Assembly (NCBI GenBank): GCA_036939975.1
Contig: JALLPB010000553.1
Span: 1 to 14,701, forward strand
Source of the DNA: Cyclostephanos tholiformis
Taxonomy: Eukaryota > Bacillariophyta > Thalassiosirophyceae > Thalassiosirales > Thalassiosiraceae
DNA: 14,701 bases
Direction: 5' to 3'
The translations under genes and the position numbers were made by a program. Under the pieces are notes generated by a model. That model had not been told where the DNA came from. It saw nothing but the letters and a program-made list of their open reading frames with translations, and did no database searches. Of the stretch, positions 1 through 8,185 are shown piece after piece; position 1 is the first letter of the stretch; each line of letters begins with the position of its first letter.

Positions 1-32
1 AGATTATTACCTACGATACTTGGAAATGGGGC

Positions 33-47
33 GGGGGGGGGGGGGGG
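33..47. repeat. G15 homopolymer upstream of RPN11
   Basis: An uninterrupted run of 15 G residues lies about 205 bp before the RPN11 start codon. Similar G/C runs occur in the DnaJ gene and upstream of the GH5 gene, so they look like a general property of this genome. Length may vary between alleles or be misread in sequencing. Confidence 0.9.
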
Positions 48-70
48 AGCTCCCCGCTCCATCCACCTCC

Positions 71-217
71 ATGGCCTTCGATTCGGCTCACAGTTGTTTT
101 TTGTGATAAATCACGCACTCGCTGTCCTCCTCTTCACCCTACTACTAAACCGCGTGGATGCCCGGCGTTGGTGCCCCCCCCCGCCGGAGTTCGTACATTC
201 TTCTCTCCATTAATTAA
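71..217 (+). promoter_or_regulatory. RPN11 5' leader with two small upstream ORFs
   Basis: Two short ATG-initiated frames precede RPN11: 71-106 (11 codons plus TGA) and 158-217 (19 codons plus TAA, starting MPGVGAPP). Neither is in frame with RPN11 and both stop before its ATG at 252. If the transcript starts upstream of them they could damp translation of the proteasome subunit. The transcription start is unknown, so this is inference. No clear TATA box is seen. Confidence 0.35.
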
Positions 218-251
218 TCATAATACAACATCTAAATCCTCCAATAGCATA

Positions 252-1184
252 ATGGAACGGATCCAACAGCTCATGAGGGGAATGCCCGGCGGAGGCATGG
301 GAGGTGCTCAATCCGACTCGCCCACCCCGGACTGCTCCGAGAAGGTACACGTCTCGTCCCTAGCCCTGCTGAAGATGCTAAAGCACGGCCGTGCCGGCGT
401 GCCCATGGAGGTCATGGGACTCATGCTCGGACAATTCGTGGACGAATACACCATAAATTGCGTCGACGTATTCGCTATGCCGCAATCCGGCACGTCCGTT
501 AGCGTCGAGGCCGTCGATCCCGTCTTCCAAACTCGGATGCTCGACATGCTCGGTCAGACGGGCAGGGGGGAGATGGTCGTTGGGTGGTATCACTCCCATC
601 CAGGCTTTGGATGCTGGCTAAGTTCCACGGACATCAACACCCAGAGCTCCTTCGAGGCGCTCAATTCGCGCGCCGTGGCGCTTGTCGTCGATCCCATCCA
701 GAGCGTGAAGGGGAAGGTCGTTATCGACTGCTTCCGATTGATCAATCCCCAGCTAATGATGCTCGGGCAGGAGCCGAGGCAGACGACGTCGAACGTCGGA
801 CACCTGAACAAGCCGTCCATCCAGGCCTTGATACACGGCCTCAATCGACACTATTATTCGATAGTCATCGATTATCGCAAGAACGAGCTGGAGGAGCAGA
901 TGCTCATGAACCTGCACAAGCGGAATTGGACGACGGGACTCACCGTCGATCGGTTCGAGGACCATCAGGAGAGGAACGAGGAAGTCGTTGATCGGATGCT
1001 CAGGCTGACCGAGGAATACAACGACAGGATCTCGCAGGAGGAGGGGAAGACGGCCGAGGAGATACTCGTCGAGAACGTCGGGAAGGTCGATCCTAAGAAG
1101 CACCTTGAAATGTGCGTTGCCGAACTGATGAGCGCGAACATCATCCAATGTCTGGGCACAATGTTGGATACTGTCATTTTCTGA
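252..1184 (+). CDS. RPN11: 26S proteasome regulatory subunit Rpn11 (PSMD14), JAMM deubiquitinase
   Basis: Zinc metallo-isopeptidase of the proteasome lid. It removes ubiquitin chains from substrates as they are translocated into the 20S core. The frame gives exactly 310 residues, the length of human PSMD14. The MPN domain covers about residues 30-165. The JAMM signature is complete: Glu53 in MEVMGLMLG, His114 and His116 in [13 protein letters not shown], Ser124 and Asp127 in LSSTDINTQ; Cys121 of the family is also present. The helical C-terminal region, used in the family to pair with Rpn8, ends in MLDTVIF. The start is the ATG at 252, with A at -3 and G at +4. The frame runs open upstream only from non-ATG codons, and that extension is unlike the family. 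There is no intron and the stop is TGA. The gene converges on the DnaJ gene, 196 bp away. Identification is essentially certain. Confidence 0.98.
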   Translation: MERIQQLMRGMPGGGMGGAQSDSPTPDCSEKVHVSSLALLKMLKHGRAGVPMEVMGLMLGQFVDEYTINCVDVFAMPQSGTSVSVEAVDPVFQTRMLDMLGQTGRGEMVVGWYHSHPGFGCWLSSTDINTQSSFEALNSRAVALVVDPIQSVKGKVVIDCFRLINPQLMMLGQEPRQTTSNVGHLNKPSIQALIHGLNRHYYSIVIDYRKNELEEQMLMNLHKRNWTTGLTVDRFEDHQERNEEVVDRMLRLTEEYNDRISQEEGKTAEEILVENVGKVDPKKHLEMCVAELMSANIIQCLGTMLDTVIF

Positions 1185-1380
1185 TGGTGTTATCCTCGAA
1201 AAATATATGGGGCGCGCCATGCAACCCATGTAGGAACGATCGAACCGAGTGCGAGCCGAACATTACTACACACATTATATATTTATAACGGAATCTCACG
1301 GCGGGTGTGATTCTATAGCTCAACCAATTGGTTATACACGTATACGATGCGATGTTATAATATATCCCTCATCGAATATC
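1185..1380. other. Convergent 3' intergenic spacer between RPN11 and DnaJ gene
   Basis: 196 bp separate the two stop codons, so both 3' UTRs must fit here or overlap. AT-rich words at about 1199-1208 and 1345-1366 could serve 3'-end formation. No gene or strong hairpin is seen. Confidence 0.6.
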
Positions 1381-2784
1381 TCACCCCACGACGAATTCGA
1401 TCAGGACGTCGCCCCTCCGACCTCCGTCCGCCATCGATGGCATTCCCCGTCCCGCCACCCTCGTGCGGTCCCCCGTCTTGGTCCCACCCTTCGATTCGAC
1501 CTCCAATAAGCTACCGTCCGGCAACGGCAATTTAATTTTCGCCCCACGCTCAGCCTGCCTCGTCGATAGTCTGCACCTCCAGACGAGGTCGTCACCCGCA
1601 CGCTCGAGATAGGGATGCTCCCTCTCGCGTATCACGAAGGCGATGGATGGCAAGTCCGCCGCCTCGTCTCTCGGGAATGTTATCAACGTCCCATCCCTAC
1701 CCCCCGGTTCGATCCGAACCTCGTACACCCTCTCGCGTTGTTTTGGTATCCCGCCCCCCCCCCCAACCGCGACGTCGGACGCGGGATACGTCACCCTGAA
1801 CCTCTTCGTGCATCCCATGCAAAGCTCGTCGAGGCTGCAGTGGACCGGCCGGGGGGGGGATGGCGTCCGCCGCCGTCGTCGTCGTTTATGACCCCCCCCC
1901 CCGGACGACGACGAGGACGGCCGTCGATGCCGATCCCCCATCCCATCCCGGCCGCCGGGGACATCTCCGAACCAACCCGACGTCGTGCCCCCACCGGTTC
2001 CAGCGCCGTGCGATCTACGGGTTTCCATCCCATGTGGTGGGTGCATCCCGCCCCCCCCGCCCATCATACGTCGGAGTATCTCGTTAAGGTCGACGTTGGC
2101 GAAGCCTCCGAGGCCCTCCCCGCCCGCGCCCCCGCCGAAGGGCGGGCCCCCCCCCCCCCCCCCCACCCCGAATCCGCCCCCGGGGAATCCTCCATTTCCG
2201 AAGCGAAAGGAATCCCCTCCCCCCCAGCCCCCGCCGCCGGAGCGCGCGCCGTCGGCGGAGGCGTGGGCGTAGGCACCGTCGAACGGTCCGGGTACGAAGG
2301 TCGGATCCAGGCTTCGCTCGCCGTACCTGTCGTACAATTTCCTCTTCCTTTCGTCCCCCAGCCACTCGTATGCCTTCGCGATCTCCTTGAACCGTCGTTC
2401 GGCGGCATGCCTTTCCCCCTCGGGTACCTTGTCGGGATGGTGCCTCAATGCCATCTTGCGATACGCCCTCTTTATATCCGACGACGATGCCGTGCGGGGT
2501 ATGCCGAGGGTCGAGTATAGACCTCCTCCTCCTCCTCCTCCTCCTCCCCCGTTGTAGTTGCGGTTATTGCCGGTCGTCGTGGCCGTCGCCGGGACGACCG
2601 ATGGGGGGAATGCGGGGGGGGGGAGGATGGAGCACCACCGCCGCCAAGGCGAGGAGGGCGGTGGCGGGATGGAAGGGAAAAGCAGGAGAAGCACCGTCAG
2701 GAGGGGACGGGGGGGGTATCGCGTACGTGCAGCCTTCGGGCCGGGACGTCTCGAACTAGCGCTCGACGGGATAACGAGGCTCAT
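1381..2784 (-). CDS. DnaJ (Hsp40) co-chaperone, class-B-like, with hydrophobic N-terminus
   Basis: Hsp40 co-chaperone expected to stimulate the ATPase of an Hsp70 partner and deliver clients. From the ATG at 2784 it is 467 residues. In order: a basic segment followed by a hydrophobic stretch at about 27-37 ([11 protein letters not shown]), a Pro/Ser-rich linker, poly-Gly 79-88, a J domain at about 89-154 with the HPD triad at 116-118 (RHHPDK), a long Gly/Phe-rich region to about 247, an Arg6 run at about 301-306, and a C-terminal client-binding domain at about 313-466. That domain matches class B ([21 protein letters not shown], the GDV..EF ending). Only one CxxC (CMGC, 322-325) is present, so there is no DnaJA zinc finger. 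It stops at EFVVG, where relatives usually continue a little further to a dimerisation tail. The hydrophobic N-terminus suggests ER entry or a bipartite plastid presequence, while Arg6 looks nuclear, so location is open. The frame upstream of 2784 has no ATG. Confidence 0.93.
   Translation of the reverse strand: MSLVIPSSASSRRPGPKAARTRYPPRPLLTVLLLLFPSIPPPPSSPWRRWCSILPPPAFPPSVVPATATTTGNNRNYNGGGGGGGGGGLYSTLGIPRTASSSDIKRAYRKMALRHHPDKVPEGERHAAERRFKEIAKAYEWLGDERKRKLYDRYGERSLDPTFVPGPFDGAYAHASADGARSGGGGWGGGDSFRFGNGGFPGGGFGVGGGGGGPPFGGGAGGEGLGGFANVDLNEILRRMMGGGGGMHPPHGMETRRSHGAGTGGGTTSGWFGDVPGGRDGMGDRHRRPSSSSSGGGGHKRRRRRRTPSPPRPVHCSLDELCMGCTKRFRVTYPASDVAVGGGGGIPKQRERVYEVRIEPGGRDGTLITFPRDEAADLPSIAFVIREREHPYLERAGDDLVWRCRLSTRQAERGAKIKLPLPDGSLLEVESKGGTKTGDRTRVAGRGMPSMADGGRRGDVLIEFVVG
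1754..1764. repeat. 11-bp C/G homopolymer inside the DnaJ gene
   Basis: A C11 run on the + strand encodes most of a Gly5 stretch before IPKQ in the C-terminal domain of the DnaJ protein. It is in frame as given. Confidence 0.85.
2147..2164. repeat. 18-bp C/G homopolymer inside the DnaJ gene
   Basis: A C18 run on the + strand (G18 on the coding strand) encodes six consecutive Gly residues in the Gly/Phe region. The frame is preserved because the length is a multiple of three. A single-base length change would destroy the protein, so this is a slippage and sequencing-error hotspot. Confidence 0.9.
2522..2545. repeat. (CCT)8 microsatellite encoding poly-Gly before the J domain
   Basis: Eight perfect CCT units on the + strand read as GGA codons on the coding strand and form most of the Gly10 linker just before the J domain. 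Repeat-number changes would only alter linker length. Confidence 0.9.
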
Positions 2785-2798
2785 CGGGTACAAGCCAT
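2781..2798 (-). promoter_or_regulatory. Five-codon upstream ORF overlapping the DnaJ start (ATGA)
   Basis: The first ATG upstream of the DnaJ start (2798-2796) opens a frame of five codons (MACTR) whose TGA overlaps the main ATG as ATGA. Such an arrangement could allow termination-reinitiation control. Whether the mRNA includes it is unknown. Confidence 0.35.
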
Positions 2799-3121
2799 CT
2801 CGGGTTATTACAAAATTGCTCTATTATTATGACTATATCTAATGTAGGTGTATTGCATGACTTTGCGATGGTGTTCCGAATCAAGTACTACGCGTACCAA
2901 CTACGATACGCAAATATATTAGGTAGGTACACTTACCTAGTAGTATGACCCTCGATCTCCTCTTCGAAATTCGCCGAGGTCTTCATCGTCCCATTTTCAA
3001 CAAAACAAAACCACTTAAGAAGTTAGTATTTATCTTTCTACCTAGACGTTTTTCACCTTCACCGGAGTCTTTATAGGCCGAGAGCTTGTTTGCCAAATAG
3101 CGTCTCAGTCAGGGAGTACAT

Positions 3122-3136
3122 GAGAGGAGGCCTCTC
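3122..3136 (-). other. 6-bp hairpin near the LINE 3' end
   Basis: GAGAGG and CCTCTC arms flank a 3-nt loop. It lies about 150 bp beyond the ORF2 end in the minus-strand sense, and may be 3' UTR or flanking DNA. Confidence 0.4.
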
Positions 3137-3186
3137 CTTCAAGATGCTTTGCGTCTCGGAACGATGGGCTATTTAAAGCCTATCTC

Positions 3187-3200
3187 CCCTGTTGCCAGGG
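3187..3200 (-). other. 5-bp hairpin with GCAA loop near the LINE 3' end
   Basis: On the minus strand CCCTG and CAGGG arms close a GCAA tetraloop, a GNRA-type loop. It sits about 80 bp beyond the ORF2 TAG. Some LINE reverse transcriptases recognise 3' stem-loops of their own RNA. That role here is only a possibility. Confidence 0.35.
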
Positions 3201-3829
3201 ATTTAGCTTATGCTACGCTGCCTTCCGTCTTGTGTGGTGTGCCTATCTTCGCTCCCCTGGTTTGCCACATTCCTTCTTAGTCTACTTGCCTCCAGTGCGG
3301 CTCGAATTGAAAGCAGCCAGTACCGCTGTTTCTCCCTGGATGATTGCTCCAAGTCTTCCAAGTTCAAGCAGGTCCGACCACCCTTGCTCCATTTGTTCCT
3401 CTATTGCCCTTTGCAACTCCTCTTTTTCAGTGGTAGCCAGCATACCCCACATTCTATCGTGTATCTGGATATATCTATACAGCCACTGCCCATGAACCAT
3501 CTCCAAAAGTTTGATTATTACCCCTGTCATCCAATTTGTCGAGGAGGTTGCTGCCCCTTCTACAGTTTCGAAAGTCTCCTGGATGCTCCTCATTTCCTTG
3601 GGGATCATACCCTCCATAAACCTTCTCCACCCTATCTTGTCTACTGACTGAACCATCCATTGGTACCGTATAGCCTTTCCCCATGTTATTGTTGACATTG
3701 ATTGCCCTCCTCATCTGGCTGCTAATTCTACTATGCACTCCCTTAACGTCGGGTGTGTCCCAAACTCCCCTATCCATTCATCTAGTAGGTTTACTGATTG
3801 TAACAGTGCGTCCACTCTTCCAGCATGGT

Positions 3830-3905
3830 TGCAAAATAAGATATGTTTGCATGTCTCTTGTACCTGCATACAGCTTGGACATAGTGGGCATAAGTTCGTT
3901 TCCCA
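3830..3905 (-). other. CCHC zinc knuckle of ORF2
   Basis: CPSCMQVQETCKHILFC gives C-x2-C-x8-H-x4-C, the knuckle typical of the C-terminal part of LINE ORF2 proteins, thought to bind nucleic acid. It is followed by NHAGRVDALL and then a further tail of about 190 residues to 3282. Confidence 0.75.
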
Positions 3906-4379
3906 CGGCCAATTTCCGTTCGCTGGAGCTATTTTCATGACTTGTTTCATCACCCAAATTCGGAACATCCTCGGTACTTTGTGAAGTGCCAGATACACCA
4001 TATCCCAGTCCACCAATTTGAATTCTTTGAACATGATTTTTGACTCATAGAAACTTTCTTTAGCCACTTGCTTGTGTGACCAGAATTGGAGTCGGTCCCC
4101 TTTGTCAGAGGTAAGTTTGTTTTTACCGAGGAATATGCATATCGGTTCTAGGGGGAATCTTTTTGTTACAGAGTCTTGGCTGTTCGTCTTGCCCAGGATA
4201 GCTTGTTTTGCGTAGAAATCCATCTGACAATTGAGCAGAGATTCACAACTGAGCTCACCGTAATCTTTCCCGTGTGAAAATATTCTCCTAAACAATAGCT
4301 CCTTGCAGTTAATCATAATATTTTTGAGGATATCTGGGTGGCTGCATTTTGTTGGGATGTGATACGGTGGTATGTTTTC

Positions 4380-4660
4380 CACCTTGTTTAATGCCCCCAT
4401 GCAATTGGAGATAATTTGTACTGAGCCCCTGATTTTTGGGCTGAAATCGTGCACCCCCTTTAGGATCAGGTGAATTGCCATCAGCCCTAGCAGCTCGCCT
4501 CTGTAACTCCCTGTGTCTAGTGAGTGTTCTATGAAATAACCAATAATATGCCCTCTGCCCTTACCACATTCAAAAATGAATGCTGCTGAGCAGATGTTTG
4601 GGAATATCTGTTTCATATATGATCCATCCATCACCACGATGCAGGAGTTTTTGGTGATGG
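4380..4660 (-). other. RNase H domain of ORF2 with an Asp-to-Asn active-site change
   Basis: RNase H fold residues are seen in order: Asp in VVMDGSYM (about 4630), Glu in YRGELLGL (about 4490), then ISNCMGAL, where the third catalytic Asp is expected but Asn is found (codon AAT at 4404-4406). The change corresponds to C-to-T on the + strand at a would-be CpG (TCCGAT to TCCAAT on the coding strand). Confidence 0.8.
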
Positions 4661-6022
4661 ATGCCTCCAACCACCCTGGGTCACCAACAACTTTTAGGTT
4701 GTCCCAGATCCACGTTTTGCCCCACCCCTCGATTACATCGTCCCAGAAGTCTTGGGGAGGAATCTTTGGAGCACATTGTAGAGTATGTGATGTGACATTG
4801 ATAGTGATTCGATTCCTCGCCTCTCGGATGGAACATATCTTGCCAATGTCTTCTGCCGGGACCTCTTGTGAGAATAGCATCCAGCAATTTGGCCGTTGAC
4901 CATACTCTGGGCCGGTTGCTGGGGAGTAGACTTCCATCGTGTCCCCATACAGGTGTAAGAGTGCATTTTGATCGATTTTGCATCTCCATGGCCAGATCTT
5001 ATGTCCTCATGTGATGAAGTTCTGTATTTGGTGTTGGACCCGACCCCTTGGGGCCAAGGAGCATACTGCTTCATGCCAGAGAGCAAAGTCCCATTGTGGT
5101 GGCTTTTCATTGGGAAAGATCAGGCATGACCATTTGTCATCCGTGGGCCGTGGCTCCATGTATCTTTTGTCAATAGTCTTACCATTAGCTTCCAACAAGT
5201 TGGACACAAACAGGACCTGTTGATGTAGTCTCACATGATTTATCCGGCTTAGTTTGTTTGTGTCAGTGATCCCGGCTTCCTTTACTGCTTGCATGAACCA
5301 GCGATCTCCCTCCCTTGGGGGGTCAATATCTAGCGGGCTGATTTCCTCTTTTATTTTATACCTGCACACTTTTTCCCAGACTGATTTTATACATGATTGA
5401 GTGATGCATTTTCTGTATTTTTCATATGATTCCTGTAGGGGTTGAGCCAACAAGCCTAGCTCAATCATAAACAATTCCATAGTCTCTTGGAGTTGAATCC
5501 CTATCCCTGAGCAACATCCATAGTGTGTGAGCAGTTTTCCAACCTGCGCAATCATACATTCTATAACTGGGTTTGGGCAACCGATTCCGTAGAATCCTTT
5601 ATTCAATGCTCATAAATGTTTTGGGGCAGATCCTCATATGCCTCCTCTTGGAACCACTTGCCAATAGATTCTTTGTAAACACTTTTCTAGATCTGCCAGG
5701 GATGATGAGTTATTGCCAATGGCATATACAATGCGTGGCCAAAATTGGCAGTCCAGCATTGTCCACATATTCCTCCTTCCCACCTTTCCACTAATGACCC
5801 TGTCAATTCATTCCTGTCCCTGCTGTTGCATCTGCTTCAGCGCTATTTTATTGCATCCAGATGGGCATGTCATCAACCCGAGGGTTTTGATGGCCTCTGT
5901 GACTGGTAATTGTTCAATTTGTGCCATGCTTCCATCAGCCATTGGGACCTCTACCTGCAGTTCCTCATCTCCGGTGTTATCTTTGTATGCCCATGTGCCA
6001 TCGGCATTCCAGCAGAAAGAAA

Positions 6023-6775
6023 TCAGGTAGTAGGAACACATGACAGTTTCAAGGCTCTGCCCATGGCAATCAGGAGTTGGCCCCAGTTTTGGATCACATC
6101 TTGTAGTTTGTTATGGGCCGAGTGAAAGTCCTCATGTTCGTTCATATTAACGTGGATGAGGTCCATGTCATCGACAAACAATCCTTCGATCAGTTGGCAC
6201 TTGAGACCTGAGATAGGGGAGATGAAGAAAGCACCATGCCCTTTCTTCCTGTGTGCTCTAATCATTGGTATTGTAGTCACTGCCCATGCCACTGGTGATG
6301 CATCATTTCCTTGACACATGTCCTGTGGTTTGATTGGGTCATCTTCACCAGTGATCATCCCTTCGGCATAGTCCTCTGAGTCTCCATATCCAGTTTGTAA
6401 ATAGAATTGCATATCCTGTATTGTTGTCAACATAGAGATGATTGCTTATGAAGGAACACCAAAGGACTTGAATACCATTGACGTCATTGGGTGTGTGATG
6501 CGGTCATAACAGTTATCTGCATCCACTGAAGCTAATCCTGCCGGTCTTCTCAATTGTCATACAATATCATAGAATAAGTTTTTTGACAATGTTCCATCTT
6601 TGGCAAGTCTGTTTCTTTCACAGATTACTTCCTCCGGAATTAGTTTGTACTTCCAGACTTGCTCGAGCATACCAAGTCCAAAAATTAACTTATTGGATGC
6701 ATTAAAATCCCCCTCCATAAGTAGGATAGACCTTAATTTGGGGATGAGTGAACAGGCAAAGATTTTTTCTAACAT
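6023..6775 (-). other. Reverse transcriptase core of ORF2
   Basis: RT palm motifs are readable across two stops (TGA 6557, TAA 6446): motif A SVDADNCYDR near 6500-6526, motif B QGNDASP near 6300-6320, and the motif C active site FVDD near 6165-6178. The fingers lie upstream (6797-7339), with SGRHFGHY. The active-site Asp residues are intact although the frame is broken. Confidence 0.9.
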
Positions 6776-7852
6776 TACCGATAGTCCTTGTGCCTATCAG
6801 TTGAGGACAATACCCTTCTTCATGATAAGGGTTACATATAAGGCCTGTAAGTAGCAGATGTAGGGCGACCTCAACCCTGCCTTGTAGTGTCCGAAATGCC
6901 TCCCTGAGATTGATGATGATGTCTGCTCTTTTGCGTGACTCCAGTGGTCTTTCCATTGCTTTGAGGAGATAGTAGTGCTGACTGCATCCTTTGAAATGGT
7001 TAGCCAAATTGCAGTGCACTCCTCTAGGATCTCCTTGGTAGCTTGGTCAAAGTGGATTGACTGGGCTGTGAGAGAGACTGCACAATAACTGAATTGGCCC
7101 CTTAATGGGCCTGAGCATAGTGGGGCGTCCTCTGCTAGGACAAAGCGTTTCTTGTGGTTGTTGTCCCATATAGCTCTGTGAAGGGCTTCCTTTTCCGTGT
7201 ATTCATCCACGTCTCTGTCCTCTCTTTCCACTTGGACCCTCAAACATGCCCCACCCTGTGGTTTACCCAGCGCATAAATCATCCTCCACCAGAAGCTTTT
7301 TTCCTTTTCCCTCTGGATAATTGTCAGGATTTGTAACACTGCTTCCTCATCTTCCTGTTCTTTTGCTGCATTTAGTCAACGATATAAATGCTTCCTTCTG
7401 TAGTACCTCCCATTTTTCCAAAAATATTCACATTGGGCAATGCAGGTTTGTAGTCTTAAATAAATTTCCTTCATCAATAGGGAGAAGGGGTGTTCAATAC
7501 CACATCTTCATGCTGCTCTTTTCAGATTCCCCCTGTTACATATCCGGCATGCGTGGTATTTCAGTAATGACCTATAAACGTGTATTCTTCTGATCCACAT
7601 CGCTGCTTCCGGAGAGAATGGGATTTGGCTGGACTTGATCTTCCTGCACTTCTTATCTGCATATTGCATATATTCCCCTAAGTCTTTATTGAGGCTGTTC
7701 ATCCATTTTGCTAGTCACTTTTTGGATTTGCTCTTAATATAGGCTTCTCCCATTCATTCAATGAGCCTGTGTTTTAAAATCATCTCCTCTAACCTGTTGG
7801 TGTATTGGTTGGCTACTCCCATTAGTTTTGTGTTGAGTCAACAAGAGGCCAG

Positions 7853-8185
7853 TCAAACAATTTTTGGCAGGTGGACTCCCACTAAATCTTGCATGGCAAA
7901 ATCTATTATAAATAGTCTGTGGTCTCTGATGCTGAAACCAGCTGGCATGATTGCTGCATTGCAAACTGTGATGTCTGAAGTAACCCAAATGCCGTCAATG
8001 GGCTTCGTTTGGCCTACATTTTCGTGGACGTTATGGGCAACCACTGACTGAATTGCTGCCTTGCCTCCTTGGAACAATTGGTTGAACCCATTGATATTTA
8101 ACTTATGACCCATTTTTAATCTGTGCTCATTATACGTGACAATATCCACCTCGAAGGAGTCATGTATTTCTTTTGCTCGTTCCAC
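7853..8185 (-). other. EEP/APE-like endonuclease remnant of ORF2, internally deleted
   Basis: The N-terminal motif DIVTYNEHR (metal-binding Glu in NEH) and the C-terminal motifs KPIDGIWVTSD and RDHRLFIIDF of an endonuclease/exonuclease/phosphatase fold are both visible. Only about 75 residues separate NEHR from DHR, whereas such domains normally need about 200. The segment joins at NVGQTKPIDG (about 7990-8025). The middle of the domain, including its central Asp/Asn residues, is missing. Confidence 0.75.

Larger units (their letters stand above)
2799..3239. other. DnaJ upstream region and boundary with the retrotransposon
   Basis: No coding sequence is seen here. The proximal part (to about 3000) is the likely DnaJ promoter. 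It contains TAGGTAGGTAC at 2920-2930, an inverted partner TACCTAG at 2934-2940, and another TACCTAG at 3039-3045. From about 3045 to 3239 CpG is still fairly frequent. Two small hairpins (3122-3136 and 3187-3200) lie downstream of the LINE ORF2 end. I could not see a poly(T) tract or target-site duplication marking the element's 3' end. Confidence 0.5.

Noticed and set aside
584..991. + strand frame of 135 codons within RPN11
   Set aside because: Alternative frame inside a certain gene; no independent support.
1615..2520. Long + strand open frame of 301 codons opposite the DnaJ gene
   Set aside because: It is antisense to a clear DnaJ coding region and its Pro/Arg-rich content follows from the GC-rich complement.
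3060..3200. Possible tRNA or other structured RNA gene near the LINE 3' end
   Set aside because: Short hairpins and a GTTCCGAGAC word are present, but no cloverleaf could be folded by eye.
3210..3647. + strand frames across the LINE, here and elsewhere to about 9060
   Set aside because: All are antisense to the ORF2 path that carries RT, RNase H and knuckle motifs.
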